Assembly: GCA_036274695.1 (NCBI GenBank)
Contig: DASUFF010000160.1
Coordinates: forward strand, 1 to 13,607
Direction: 5' to 3'
Length of the DNA: 13,607 nt
From: DASUFF01 sp036274695
Lineage (GTDB): Bacteria > UBA10199 > JACPAL01 > GCA-016699445
This document shows positions 9,001 to 13,607 of this stretch, piece after piece. The position numbers and the translations under genes are program-made. Positions within the stretch are counted from its first letter, which is position 1. The number at the start of each line of letters is the position of its first letter. The notes beneath the pieces are model-generated. The model saw only the letters and a list, made by a program, of their open reading frames with translations. It was not told where the DNA came from and searched no databases.

Positions 9001-9758
9001 GCGTCGGCCCCCGCCGTTTTGGCGGCCGCCACCATGCGCTCGATGTCCTTGAAGGCCTTATCCGGCGTCTCGCCGTTGCGAACGGGGACGGGAATGGCGA
9101 CGTCCGCATCGCGGATCCAAGGCTCGCGCTCGTCTTGTGAGATCAGCGGCACGCTGATGTAGAGAGGAACGCCGTACTCTTCCGAGATGCCCCTTAAATA
9201 ACGGATGGCGGAAGCCGCCGCGACGCTGCGATTGGAGATGAAGACCCTCTGGACGGGAACGACTTTCGGGCCTTGTCCGAAGATGTAGGGCTGGCCGTCC
9301 ACGCCCAGGATGCGGCCGGGACGCCGAAGGTCCATTTCCTCCAAGGCCTTGAGCCTCTGGGCGGCTTTCGCCTCCAAAGCCCTCTTTTTCTCGGCCTCTC
9401 TCTCGGCCTCTTGGGCTTGTTCGAATTGAACGAGAGGAAGAGGAACGGCCCTCTCGCCTGAATAAGCGGACCTCTGATAGGCCTTCTCGAGATCTTGCAG
9501 GTGCCGGAGGACCTCGTTCTCCTCCAACTCGTGGCCATCCACCAGCCGCTGAAGGACACTGACCCTTTCGCTCCCCAGGCGATCCGTTAACTGAGTGTCC
9601 GAAAGATGGGAGACAAGCGTCGGACGAAGTTCCTCGGCGGTGTATCCGAGATGGCTGGGCGTTAAACCGGGCGTCGAACTGAGAACGGAGAGGCTTTGAT
9701 GGGAAAGGAGCCCCAACCCCTGCGCCAATGACAGCGGCAGACTGTAAACCGGTGGCAT
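3027..9758 (-). CDS. Giant single-chain biotin-dependent acyl-CoA carboxylase (BC-BCCP-central-CT)
   Basis: This 2243-residue cytoplasmic enzyme would carboxylate biotin using ATP and bicarbonate, then transfer the carboxyl to an acyl-CoA. Residues 1-165 are an unrecognised extension with a charged helix near 108-145. Biotin carboxylase spans about 170-660: VFISNRS, Lys plus WGGGGTGN near 350, and MEMNTRLQVEH near 488-498. The biotin carrier is about 795-875, with VEAMKMENEV and biotinyl Lys840. A central region (880-1380) resembles that of eukaryotic acetyl-CoA carboxylase, for example ERAYINAVRT near 1256 and RTFVNLRMPG near 1327. Carboxyltransferase follows: an N-half at 1420-1610 with DSGGARVDSG and GPCAGMAAYDPS, an extra degenerate crotonase-like module at 1615-1800, and a C-half at 1815-2150 with GVIANQP, VMPGF and VMGAKGAIKI. 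Bacteria usually split these functions over separate subunits. GAGGG before the ATG supports the start. The substrate (acetyl-, propionyl- or long-chain acyl-CoA) cannot be read from the sequence. Confidence 0.93.
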   Translation of the reverse strand: MPPVYSLPLSLAQGLGLLSHQSLSVLSSTPGLTPSHLGYTAEELRPTLVSHLSDTQLTDRLGSERVSVLQRLVDGHELEENEVLRHLQDLEKAYQRSAYSGERAVPLPLVQFEQAQEAEREAEKKRALEAKAAQRLKALEEMDLRRPGRILGVDGQPYIFGQGPKVVPVQRVFISNRSVAAASAIRYLRGISEEYGVPLYISVPLISQDEREPWIRDADVAIPVPVRNGETPDKAFKDIERMVAAAKTAGADAVDPMWGFVSEKGAFAQAVQDAGMLFVGPPPSAMQRMGHKRNGLVCMKEVGGAAGEFSENFFVPFGISPEEQAALMERAHKAVTQLGFPHRWVMLKDNWGGGGTGNRVLKTWEDWEKHVKTFIKTGHDSPEGCDFFFEQFMGGPGSGVKKLRHIEFQVVADRYGNAVIVGWRDCTWQRKDQKVFELTSTEPELIDLLRSMYPTLAEVTRKIGYVGAGTYEFLAVLGDNDQWRLKFMEMNTRLQVEHTITNIAYEVDLYKLKLLTTMGYPLPLTQSDIVQKNVAIEARILAEDARFNPQPGRVTSVRIPKGRRILSHAGITDGSNIPGSFDSMFDQLVGWEQMPPHDPADVPSYAKAMAAGHEGARANLLRGVKEYKVGGVQTNLPLLAATLETDEFRSNVLHLGTLVEKFGPEKGVNAGQPTTEEMGNALLVAAATLYKEDARRAQDALYRNRATLIDRGRVPEAAPRNYQFRLGGAVYDVQVARMGLRTLQVTVNGVLRTIDSSYIGTNHMLMVDDRVVNTEVSVGAGNVNVHINGKKIAVENAGEGGAVSGNTVKSPMPGKVIRVLVAPGQEVKVGDPVAVVEAMKMENEVQSDWSGTVGKVYVNVGAAIEANAKLMTLTSQGSGEEKERSGEEGVDFALPKQIAHWVALRAREENGIGEVQDELQQNFDERFGQAMSFLKAFFLGFDIPRDHADRVFDIVHPVLQDMTLAPRQFSTYLNSFISIYLAMQKLTTGQFKREMLRLWHHLEYPGDFHPTREFSELVLGLFREYGIPVERREDEEKKELPDQSLLATLNARPGVTRKALLQVMETVNWGLTDRQAHLQKWVGASVVSGNNQLTPNLQRLYREEPWSSHLKKIALEALKFLDLRGYQEIVPPPVDNPYAEIYQGMLDNPLGGISQDTVEKMKASLKAPFDESPFQNLPRAFVDVGELRRHYAEFHLRPLVSFIERTAVYEMIPKDAVRNKESPYQNDRRFLVVSWVNQRVPFNRNEVGEIEGAPAIERAYINAVRTIAAYKKFEDPKAPHTANRPVVFALTQDFDWDESGDPTKFGPEATLRIAGNINRFGDAVASFSSRTFVNLRMPGESEPTRRIVHHYQKDGDLKFQLQSPEADVVAKPRTDVEISSILQRARGKLLVEERLNRLFGEDQWEEIRLEKEGWDEPGRPSAVKIGFGYRKGRKVAFVGSDFRVVGGTVDKAVGEKMAWIRRKAREMGIPIVKLYDSGGARVDSGVPALDGAASTMRETVLSQEESPSVTAIMGPCAGMAAYDPSISQGPVAFLRSRQPEKSTGQMYLTGKDVVKEVLNIDVTNDALGGADAHMRDTGVADVAFDTEHEVLDWVGAYLDFVLGIPFELPEAAKTMPSEGDLARNALRKVVDGGQLFELKPDYGSAITALARINGRNVGIISSYPQDLEEMTYRSLRKIEDFVNLCEDNGIPIVKDQRSPWLFGDRMQSSKIARWSDRVDNRLHQVKSKGRSLQISILYPGTKEFNEGHANASSDLIVAVLDPKSSPAVAEKVRGYADFVVASEAEAYELVGRLPALFAERERSTSDPNDRDVSELFDWVLPDRAEEPFDMNVLMRGGDAFQVTKITAAEAFDALFKRMTGEGVPAELKVHANREDAESAPWVEGKSERFPKGFSCRAYKFEGDRVAVQFKAADHRVEGLLDKDTPLVEFMKDFGRTVITGWAYLGGKLVGVIANQPMVQAAVANIDSSEKIERFKRFCAKMGVRLRNLVVMPGFKPGEEEIIDIGGKLLIAEVEYPEEEGTLDIGQNTGGGYIERSSRYIRGAVIERNGRSVYIPFNYVGGLPSAKIMVMGAKGAIKIVKEYKKRLDAAPKDQRAQVQREIERYHNEVAAHPDTALKQESIDEVVTFGGARAWLIRSGDESAARIRLARDHEALSRYLVEGAGVLTRVLGAGHASGFQRLIESARLLQEASLGIPVDPRELKAAQALVDGLLLAQSPSMEANNGVSSVSETPQPPDVGSDERT

Positions 9759-9856
9759 AGTATCCCTCTTGTCCCGCGCTCTTCGGACCCGAGAAAGAGG
9801 TGTTGCGTATTATTTTAAACGTTTTCGGGAGTTTCGTTCTTGACGCAACCCGCCAA
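9759..9856 (-). promoter_or_regulatory. Intergenic region upstream of the carboxylase, possible promoter with dyad
   Basis: These 98 bases separate the synthetase stop from the carboxylase start. The middle is AT-rich; on the minus strand it reads TTTAAAATAATACG, which offers -10-like hexamers (TAAAAT), but no convincing -35 at proper spacing was found. Perfect 7-bp arms GTTGCGT (9802-9808) and ACGCAAC (9843-9849) bracket this core with 34 bases between them. No terminator with a T-run is visible, so read-through from the synthetase is also possible. The carboxylase may thus have both operon and own transcription. Confidence 0.25.
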
Positions 9857-11653
9857 TCAACGCGCCGTATGGCCCTGAATGCGCTGGATCACCATGTCCC
9901 GCAGGATGGGGTAGTTCACCTTGTAGGGTTTTCGGGGGAGCGAGGGGACAAAAACGACGGTCAACGGCACGCCGCTGATATGGGACAAGCCGTCCCGCGC
10001 CGAGAGGTAATCCCGTATCTCCCTCTCGGTGAGCCGGACCTTTTTCTTCAAGACCACGGCCACCACCACCGTGGGTTCAGGGTTCGACGAGGGGGAGGGA
10101 GAAGGAATCCCGATCACGTGGCATTCCTGAATCCCCGGCATCTCCATCAGTTCGTTTTCGATCTCACGCGGATAAATCGTCTGTTTTCCGAAAACGATCC
10201 TCTCCACGGTGCGGCCCAAGACCGTCAGATAACCGTCTGCGTCCAACCTTCCGAAATCGTCGCCCTCCCGGAATTCTCCCCCCGTCCGCTCGTTCCGGAC
10301 CCAAATGGTTCCCGGGGTCCCGAGGGGCACCGCCTCTCCCTGATCGTCCCTGATTTCGATCTCCGTTTCGGGGGCCGCCCGCCCCACCGTGGCCGGCCGC
10401 AGCGACAACTCTTCCGGTCGGAGAAGCGCGATGAGCCCCAATTCCGTCGTCGCGTAATTCTCCCAAACGATTTCTCCGAATCTTTCGACGGCCAATCGCT
10501 TCAGGGCCGGATGGAAATGGGAGGCGCCCACGTAAATGGCGCGAAGGGAGGATAAGGCGCCTTGTTCCTGGGGTTCCTTCTCCAGGTAGTCGCAAAGTCC
10601 TTGGAGCCACGGAGGCGACACCCAGAAGTTCGTGATGCCCCTCGCCTCGATATCGGACAACACCGCCTTGGGATTGAGCGTGAGGCTGGAATGCTCCGTG
10701 ACGACCACTTCGCCGCCGCGGTTCAAGTGCCCGCGCGCCCAGGAATAGGCCCCGCCGTGGTAAAGCTGGCCGATGACCAGATTCTTGTCGTCCTGCCGGA
10801 TGCCGAAGACCTTGTTGGCCTTGGCGCCCACGTTGGCCGCGGCCTTGACGCTGATGAGTTTCGGATTCCCCGTCGTCCCGGAGCTGTACATGATCGGCCC
10901 GGGATAAGGCGGCGGCTTGGCGTCCGGGGTTTGCGCCCGGGGCTTGGGGATGTCGGCGATCAGACTGCCGTAGGACAAGACGGACGGGTGCTGGCTGTCG
11001 ATATCCACCATCGCGTAGCCTTGCGATTCCAACAACGGCAGCAAGGGCTCGACCTTGGACAGGCTCTGCGAGTCGAAAAAGAGGACCTTGTACCGGTTCC
11101 CCTTCGCCTTTTCCTCCTCGAGCTTTTCCAAAAACTGCTCGGCGGAGAGGTAGGAAGGAATGCTGGTGAAACCCACGCCGGCCCGGCGGCAACCCAAGGT
11201 GATCTCGAAGAGATTGTTCCGATTGTAGCTGAAAAAAACGGCGGCCCGCTGGCCGCTGTCGCGGATGCACATGGCGAGAAACATCCCGACGACGTCGGCG
11301 CGATGGTCCAGCGTGCGATAGTTCGTCCTCTTTTTCCCCTGGCGGACGGCGACCCTCCCGCCCCAGAGTGAAACGTTGCGCGCGATGAAGTCGTTGCGGC
11401 GAATCGGCCCCAAGGCGAAGGATCTTTCCAATCGACCGATGGTGGCATCGATCTCTGTCTGGCTGGGATAACCGACGACATGCGGCAGGAGATTCTCCGG
11501 AAGCATGGGCCGAGTGAGCGCCGAAGACTGCGCCTGCTGAACCAAATCCTGGACATCGGCCCAAACCTCCATAACGGGCCGCACCGTCGCGAGATCGGAC
11601 CGGAGCGTTTGGAGTCCGGCTTGAAGCTGGAGGATGGGCGAAACAACGGGCAT
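9857..11653 (-). CDS. AMP-dependent acyl-CoA synthetase / ligase (ANL superfamily)
   Basis: This 598-residue enzyme would activate a carboxylic acid as acyl-AMP and then normally transfer it to CoA. The core adenylation motifs are in order: the phosphate loop MYSSGTTGNPK (Tyr256 onward), ENYATTELG (Thr402, Thr403, Glu404), GRLDADGYLTVLGR near 470-483, ERIVFGKQTIYPREIENEL at the hinge, and LPRKPYKVNY near the end. In the last motif Lys578 occupies the place of the catalytic lysine of LPRTPSGK, with one residue fewer. The first ~60 residues are not conserved in the family. No membrane segment or signal peptide is seen. The start has AAAAGG four bases upstream, but that site lies inside a perfect hairpin. 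The gene precedes the carboxylase on the same strand by 98 bases, so it may supply its acyl-CoA substrate. The acid used cannot be predicted; an acyl-AMP ligase for a carrier protein remains possible. Confidence 0.9.
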   Translation of the reverse strand: MPVVSPILQLQAGLQTLRSDLATVRPVMEVWADVQDLVQQAQSSALTRPMLPENLLPHVVGYPSQTEIDATIGRLERSFALGPIRRNDFIARNVSLWGGRVAVRQGKKRTNYRTLDHRADVVGMFLAMCIRDSGQRAAVFFSYNRNNLFEITLGCRRAGVGFTSIPSYLSAEQFLEKLEEEKAKGNRYKVLFFDSQSLSKVEPLLPLLESQGYAMVDIDSQHPSVLSYGSLIADIPKPRAQTPDAKPPPYPGPIMYSSGTTGNPKLISVKAAANVGAKANKVFGIRQDDKNLVIGQLYHGGAYSWARGHLNRGGEVVVTEHSSLTLNPKAVLSDIEARGITNFWVSPPWLQGLCDYLEKEPQEQGALSSLRAIYVGASHFHPALKRLAVERFGEIVWENYATTELGLIALLRPEELSLRPATVGRAAPETEIEIRDDQGEAVPLGTPGTIWVRNERTGGEFREGDDFGRLDADGYLTVLGRTVERIVFGKQTIYPREIENELMEMPGIQECHVIGIPSPSPSSNPEPTVVVAVVLKKKVRLTEREIRDYLSARDGLSHISGVPLTVVFVPSLPRKPYKVNYPILRDMVIQRIQGHTAR

Positions 11654-11655
11654 GC

Positions 11656-11677
11656 GGCCTTTTCGTCAGAAAAGGCC
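11656..11677 (-). promoter_or_regulatory. Perfect hairpin covering the synthetase ribosome binding site
   Basis: GGCCTTTTC (11656-11664) and GAAAAGGCC (11669-11677) form a perfect 9-bp stem with a 4-base loop. On the mRNA (minus strand) the 3' arm contains AAAAGG and ends two bases before the ATG at 11653. Folding would hide the ribosome binding site. No T-run follows on the minus strand, so it does not look like the terminator of the upstream nucleotidase gene. A DNA operator for a dimeric regulator is the alternative reading. Confidence 0.45.
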
Positions 11678-11722
11678 TGAAGTTGTGCACTGATGTGAGC
11701 GACCTGTCCTTGTTTAAGGGAT

Positions 11723-12772
11723 TCAGCCCTTCCCTTCGCCGATTCGCCTTAAGAGTTCGAGGGCCGCCGGATGAACCTGTCCATTACTAGCTAAGAGCCC
11801 ACGATTATTGGATAAAATGCGCCCGGTGCTGAAATCCAAGGGCCTCCCGGCAAGGTCGGTCACCCTCCCTCCCGCCTCTTCGACCAAGAGCGAACCGGCG
11901 GCATGATCCCAGGCCTTCATGCCTTTAGGCGCCTTCCGCCCTCTCCGGCCGGCCGATGAATCCAGATGAATATAGAGATCGGCCTGGCCCACCGCGAGTA
12001 ATGGATAGCGGATGGGAGCGGGGGCTCGAATATGCCCCCCCTCTTCGCCGAAGGCCTTGCTCACCTTCGCCCTCCGCCGCGCATCCTTTTTGGTCTGGCG
12101 CGGATCCGTCCGCGCCAGGGAACGCAGCCGGACGGCCTTGGCGACATCGGTTTGGTTGGAGACCTGCAAACGCATAAAGGGAATCGACTCGTCCAGCGGC
12201 GCCCACCAGGAACCCGCGCCGCGCACGGCGAGATAGAGGTATCCGGAGGTCACATTCGGCGCGGGAAACCAGGGCACGAACGGCTTCGGAAGCCCGATCA
12301 CGGCCATTTCCACCCGGCCGTTTTCAACCAAGGCGAGATTCAGGCAATAAAGCCCTCCGGCCAACAAGCCATTCGTGGAGTCCACCGGATCCAGAAGCCA
12401 GTGACGGGAGCCCGGCATTCCCTCTCCCCTTCCCAACCACTCGATCACCGATCTTTCCTCCGCCTCCGGAACGAGGGTCGAGAGACAGGAAAGAGCGCGT
12501 TCGAGCGCCAAGGGATTTTTCTTCAGAAGGGAGACGCCTTCCTCCGCCACAAGCACATCGTTCGGAAGACATGAGGCCAGTTGACGTCCCACATAGGCCT
12601 GCACCGCGTAATCGATCTCAGTCACTCGCGAGCCGTCCGGCTTCGCATCGGAACCAACGGGCCCCCGAGCCTCCCATCGAGCGGCCATGCCGCAGGCAGC
12701 TTGCAGACAGTCCACCGAAAACTGGATCGCGGTGGTCAGGCTCGAAGGCATTTGGGGGGGAAGCGAGATCAC
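11723..12772 (-). CDS. 3'(2'),5'-bisphosphate nucleotidase, HAL2/SAL1-like (inositol monophosphatase superfamily)
   Basis: This 349-residue Mg-dependent phosphatase probably removes the 3' phosphate from 3',5'-ADP (pAp) or PAPS. Metal and catalytic motifs are present: DGSRVTEIDYAVQ near 50-62, AEEG with Glu77 and Glu78, DPVDSTN with Asp128 and Asp131, and AWDHAAGSLLVEEAGG with Asp289. The block running from WDHAAG through RPLDFSTGR to the end resembles eukaryotic SAL1/HAL2 more than bacterial CysQ. DPVDST replaces the common DPIDGT; Ser at this site also occurs in inositol polyphosphate 1-phosphatase, so substrate remains open. A GTG start at 12772 is preferred because AAGAGG lies five bases upstream; an ATG at 12751 has no such site. 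The gene ends 69 bases before the acyl-CoA synthetase. Removal of pAp formed by phosphopantetheinyl transfer could link it to lipid metabolism, which is inference. Confidence 0.85.
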   Translation of the reverse strand: MISLPPQMPSSLTTAIQFSVDCLQAACGMAARWEARGPVGSDAKPDGSRVTEIDYAVQAYVGRQLASCLPNDVLVAEEGVSLLKKNPLALERALSCLSTLVPEAEERSVIEWLGRGEGMPGSRHWLLDPVDSTNGLLAGGLYCLNLALVENGRVEMAVIGLPKPFVPWFPAPNVTSGYLYLAVRGAGSWWAPLDESIPFMRLQVSNQTDVAKAVRLRSLARTDPRQTKKDARRRAKVSKAFGEEGGHIRAPAPIRYPLLAVGQADLYIHLDSSAGRRGRKAPKGMKAWDHAAGSLLVEEAGGRVTDLAGRPLDFSTGRILSNNRGLLASNGQVHPAALELLRRIGEGKG

Positions 12773-12809
12773 ACACGCCTCTTCGCACGCAACGATCGCC
12801 GGTTGTTAA

Positions 12810-13007
12810 CTATTTCGAACCTTGGCGAACGTGCATGAGAAGTCGAAAGACCAATGAAAACAGCAAGATGCCGATGATAAATATCGGTTTTTGCGAAGGA
12901 TTTTCCGGAATGGCTAGCCCCAAATGGCTGGAAACCCGCAGAAAGACCTCGGCGAACAGAAATCCTAGGATCAGGGTCAGACACAGGTCTTTGAGGAGAT
13001 TAGGCAT
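12810..13007 (-). CDS. Small two-helix membrane protein, hypothetical
   Basis: This 65-residue protein has two hydrophobic segments, about residues 4-25 (LKDLCLTLILGFLFAEVFLR) and 40-59 (PIFIIGILLFSLVFRLLMHV), joined by a short polar loop with NPSQK. It would be an inner-membrane hairpin. The tail HVRQGSK is basic, which favours cytoplasmic ends by the positive-inside rule. No family was recognised. No clear ribosome binding site precedes the ATG at 13007; an in-frame ATG at 13076 would give an 88-residue form with a basic N-terminus, also without a good site. It lies 37 bases upstream of the nucleotidase start on the same strand, so the two may be co-transcribed, and is divergent from the rhodanese. 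Its hydrophobic pattern argues for a real gene despite its size. Confidence 0.5.
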   Translation of the reverse strand: MPNLLKDLCLTLILGFLFAEVFLRVSSHLGLAIPENPSQKPIFIIGILLFSLVFRLLMHVRQGSK

Positions 13008-13059
13008 AACGATTGTCACGAATCGGCTTTGAATCCGGCAGGTTGCGGGAAAGTTTTTC

Positions 13060-13088
13060 TTTTCAAAACGTCGCATTCCCGTTAAACA
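13060..13088 (+). promoter_or_regulatory. Weak candidate promoter for the rhodanese
   Basis: TTTTCA (13060-13065) and TAAACA (13083-13088) are separated by 17 bases, the standard sigma-70 spacing, though both hexamers match consensus poorly. Transcription would start about at the ATG at 13095. That would fit a leaderless mRNA, since no ribosome binding site is visible upstream of this start. Confidence 0.2.
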
Positions 13089-13094
13089 CAATAT

Positions 13095-13520
13095 ATGGCG
13101 ATCGAACAGACAACGCCGGATCAAGCGAAACGGGCCCTCGATCAGAATGCCGAGGCCGTTTATGTGGATGTCCGCTCCGTTCCGGAATTCACGCAAGGCC
13201 ATGCGGCCGGCGCCATCAACATCCCTCTCCTGCACATGCAGGGCGGACAGATGTCCCCCAATCCCGATTTTCAAAAAGTGGCCGAGGCCGTTCTTCCAAA
13301 GGACAAGCCTCTCTACGTCGGCTGCAAAATGGGGGGGCGGTCTCAAAGAGCCAGCGAGATTTTAAACGCATTGGGTTACCAAAAAATTTGGAATATCGAT
13401 GGGGGTTTCGGGGGGAACGACCATCAGCCGGGTTGGAAAGACTTGGGCCTGCCCGTCAGTACTGAGAACGGCGACGGGATAGGCTACGAGTCGCTCCTGG
13501 CTAAGTCCAAAGCCCCGTAG
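13095..13520 (+). CDS. Single-domain rhodanese-like sulfurtransferase
   Basis: This 141-residue cytoplasmic protein would carry sulfur as a cysteine persulfide and pass it to an acceptor. It has the rhodanese signatures: VYVDVRSVPEFTQGHAAGAI (Asp25, Arg27, Glu31) and an active loop Cys77-Lys-Met-Gly-Gly-Arg82-Ser, the usual six-residue loop of sulfur-specific members. The loop is followed by a helix (QRASEILNALGY) and IDGGFGG. A ~30-residue tail beyond the domain is unassigned. No signal peptide or second domain is present. No ribosome binding site precedes the ATG, so translation may be leaderless. Ten bases after its stop another plus-strand frame begins, suggesting an operon. Its sulfur donor and acceptor are unknown. 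Confidence 0.9.
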   Translation: MAIEQTTPDQAKRALDQNAEAVYVDVRSVPEFTQGHAAGAINIPLLHMQGGQMSPNPDFQKVAEAVLPKDKPLYVGCKMGGRSQRASEILNALGYQKIWNIDGGFGGNDHQPGWKDLGLPVSTENGDGIGYESLLAKSKAP

Positions 13521-13530
13521 TCATCCTTTC

Positions 13531-13607
13531 ATGACAGATCAGCAGATTGCCGAAGGCAAAACCTACGCCCACGTCATCCTGCAAGCGACACGGCTTTTTG
13601 CGGATCG
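13531..13607 (+). CDS. Start of an unidentified gene, truncated by the window end
   Basis: An open frame starts with ATG at 13531, ten bases after the rhodanese stop, and runs off the window after 25 full codons (MTDQQIAEGKTYAHVILQAT and on). The composition is plausible for a cytoplasmic protein and the spacing fits co-transcription with the rhodanese. No ribosome binding site is visible. It is too short to assign a family. Confidence 0.45.
   Translation, partial: MTDQQIAEGKTYAHVILQATRLFAD

Noticed and set aside
8166..9140. A 324-codon plus-strand open frame opposite the biotin carboxylase domain.
   Set aside because: Same shadow effect; the opposite strand encodes conserved ATP-grasp motifs such as GGGG and RLQVEH here.
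10562..11371. A 269-codon plus-strand frame opposite the synthetase.
   Set aside because: Antisense shadow with no recognisable motif and no ribosome binding site of note.
10164..11690. A 508-codon minus-strand frame overlapping most of the acyl-CoA synthetase.
   Set aside because: Its translation is dominated by Arg, Gly, Pro and Ala with no domain, typical of an out-of-frame reading; the synthetase frame has all expected adenylation motifs.
11716..11731. AAGGG/CCCTT short inverted repeat at the nucleotidase stop as a terminator.
   Set aside because: Only five base pairs and no T-run in either direction.

Overview
The window is GC-rich bacterial DNA, apart from an AT-rich first 165 bases. 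It is densely coded and most of its genes lie on the minus strand. No rRNA, tRNA, transposase, integrase or CRISPR array is visible. Codon and GC character, together with acyl-CoA enzymes, a HAL2-like phosphatase and a rhodanese, suggest a Gram-negative environmental bacterium, perhaps of a deltaproteobacterium-like lineage. That placement is inference; nothing here is diagnostic.

Layout, left to right. Positions 1-165 are non-coding and AT-rich, with one perfect and three near-perfect DnaA-box sequences: a possible replication origin or a DnaA-responsive promoter. A structured leader (169-197) precedes a thiolase gene (247-1401, plus strand). Its stop codon overlaps the stop of a convergent gene of unknown function (1398-2039, minus). 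A 26-bp perfect palindrome (2123-2148) lies in the next gap. Three further minus-strand genes follow, reading from right to left: an acyl-CoA synthetase (11653 to 9857), a 2243-residue single-chain biotin-dependent acyl-CoA carboxylase (9758 to 3027), and a 282-residue protein that looks like a degenerate biotin-carboxylase ATP-grasp domain (3027 to 2179). The last two overlap by one base (TAATG). Upstream of the synthetase, also on the minus strand, are a HAL2/SAL1-like 3'(2'),5'-bisphosphate nucleotidase (12772 to 11723) and a small two-helix membrane protein (13007 to 12810). On the plus strand the right end carries a single-domain rhodanese (13095-13520) and the first codons of another gene cut by the window edge.

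The likely common theme is acyl-CoA chemistry. The synthetase would activate a carboxylic acid to its CoA ester, the carboxylase would add CO2 at the alpha carbon, and the thiolase would make or break beta-ketoacyl-CoA. The nucleotidase could clear 3',5'-ADP, a by-product of carrier-protein phosphopantetheinylation and sulfate metabolism.

The most unusual element is the carboxylase. It carries biotin carboxylase, biotin carrier, a central region resembling that of eukaryotic acetyl-CoA carboxylase, and an enlarged carboxyltransferase that appears to hold three rather than two crotonase-like modules. Translationally coupled to it is a protein that looks like a biotin carboxylase without its catalytic residues. 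This pair is the best candidate for an undescribed system in the window.
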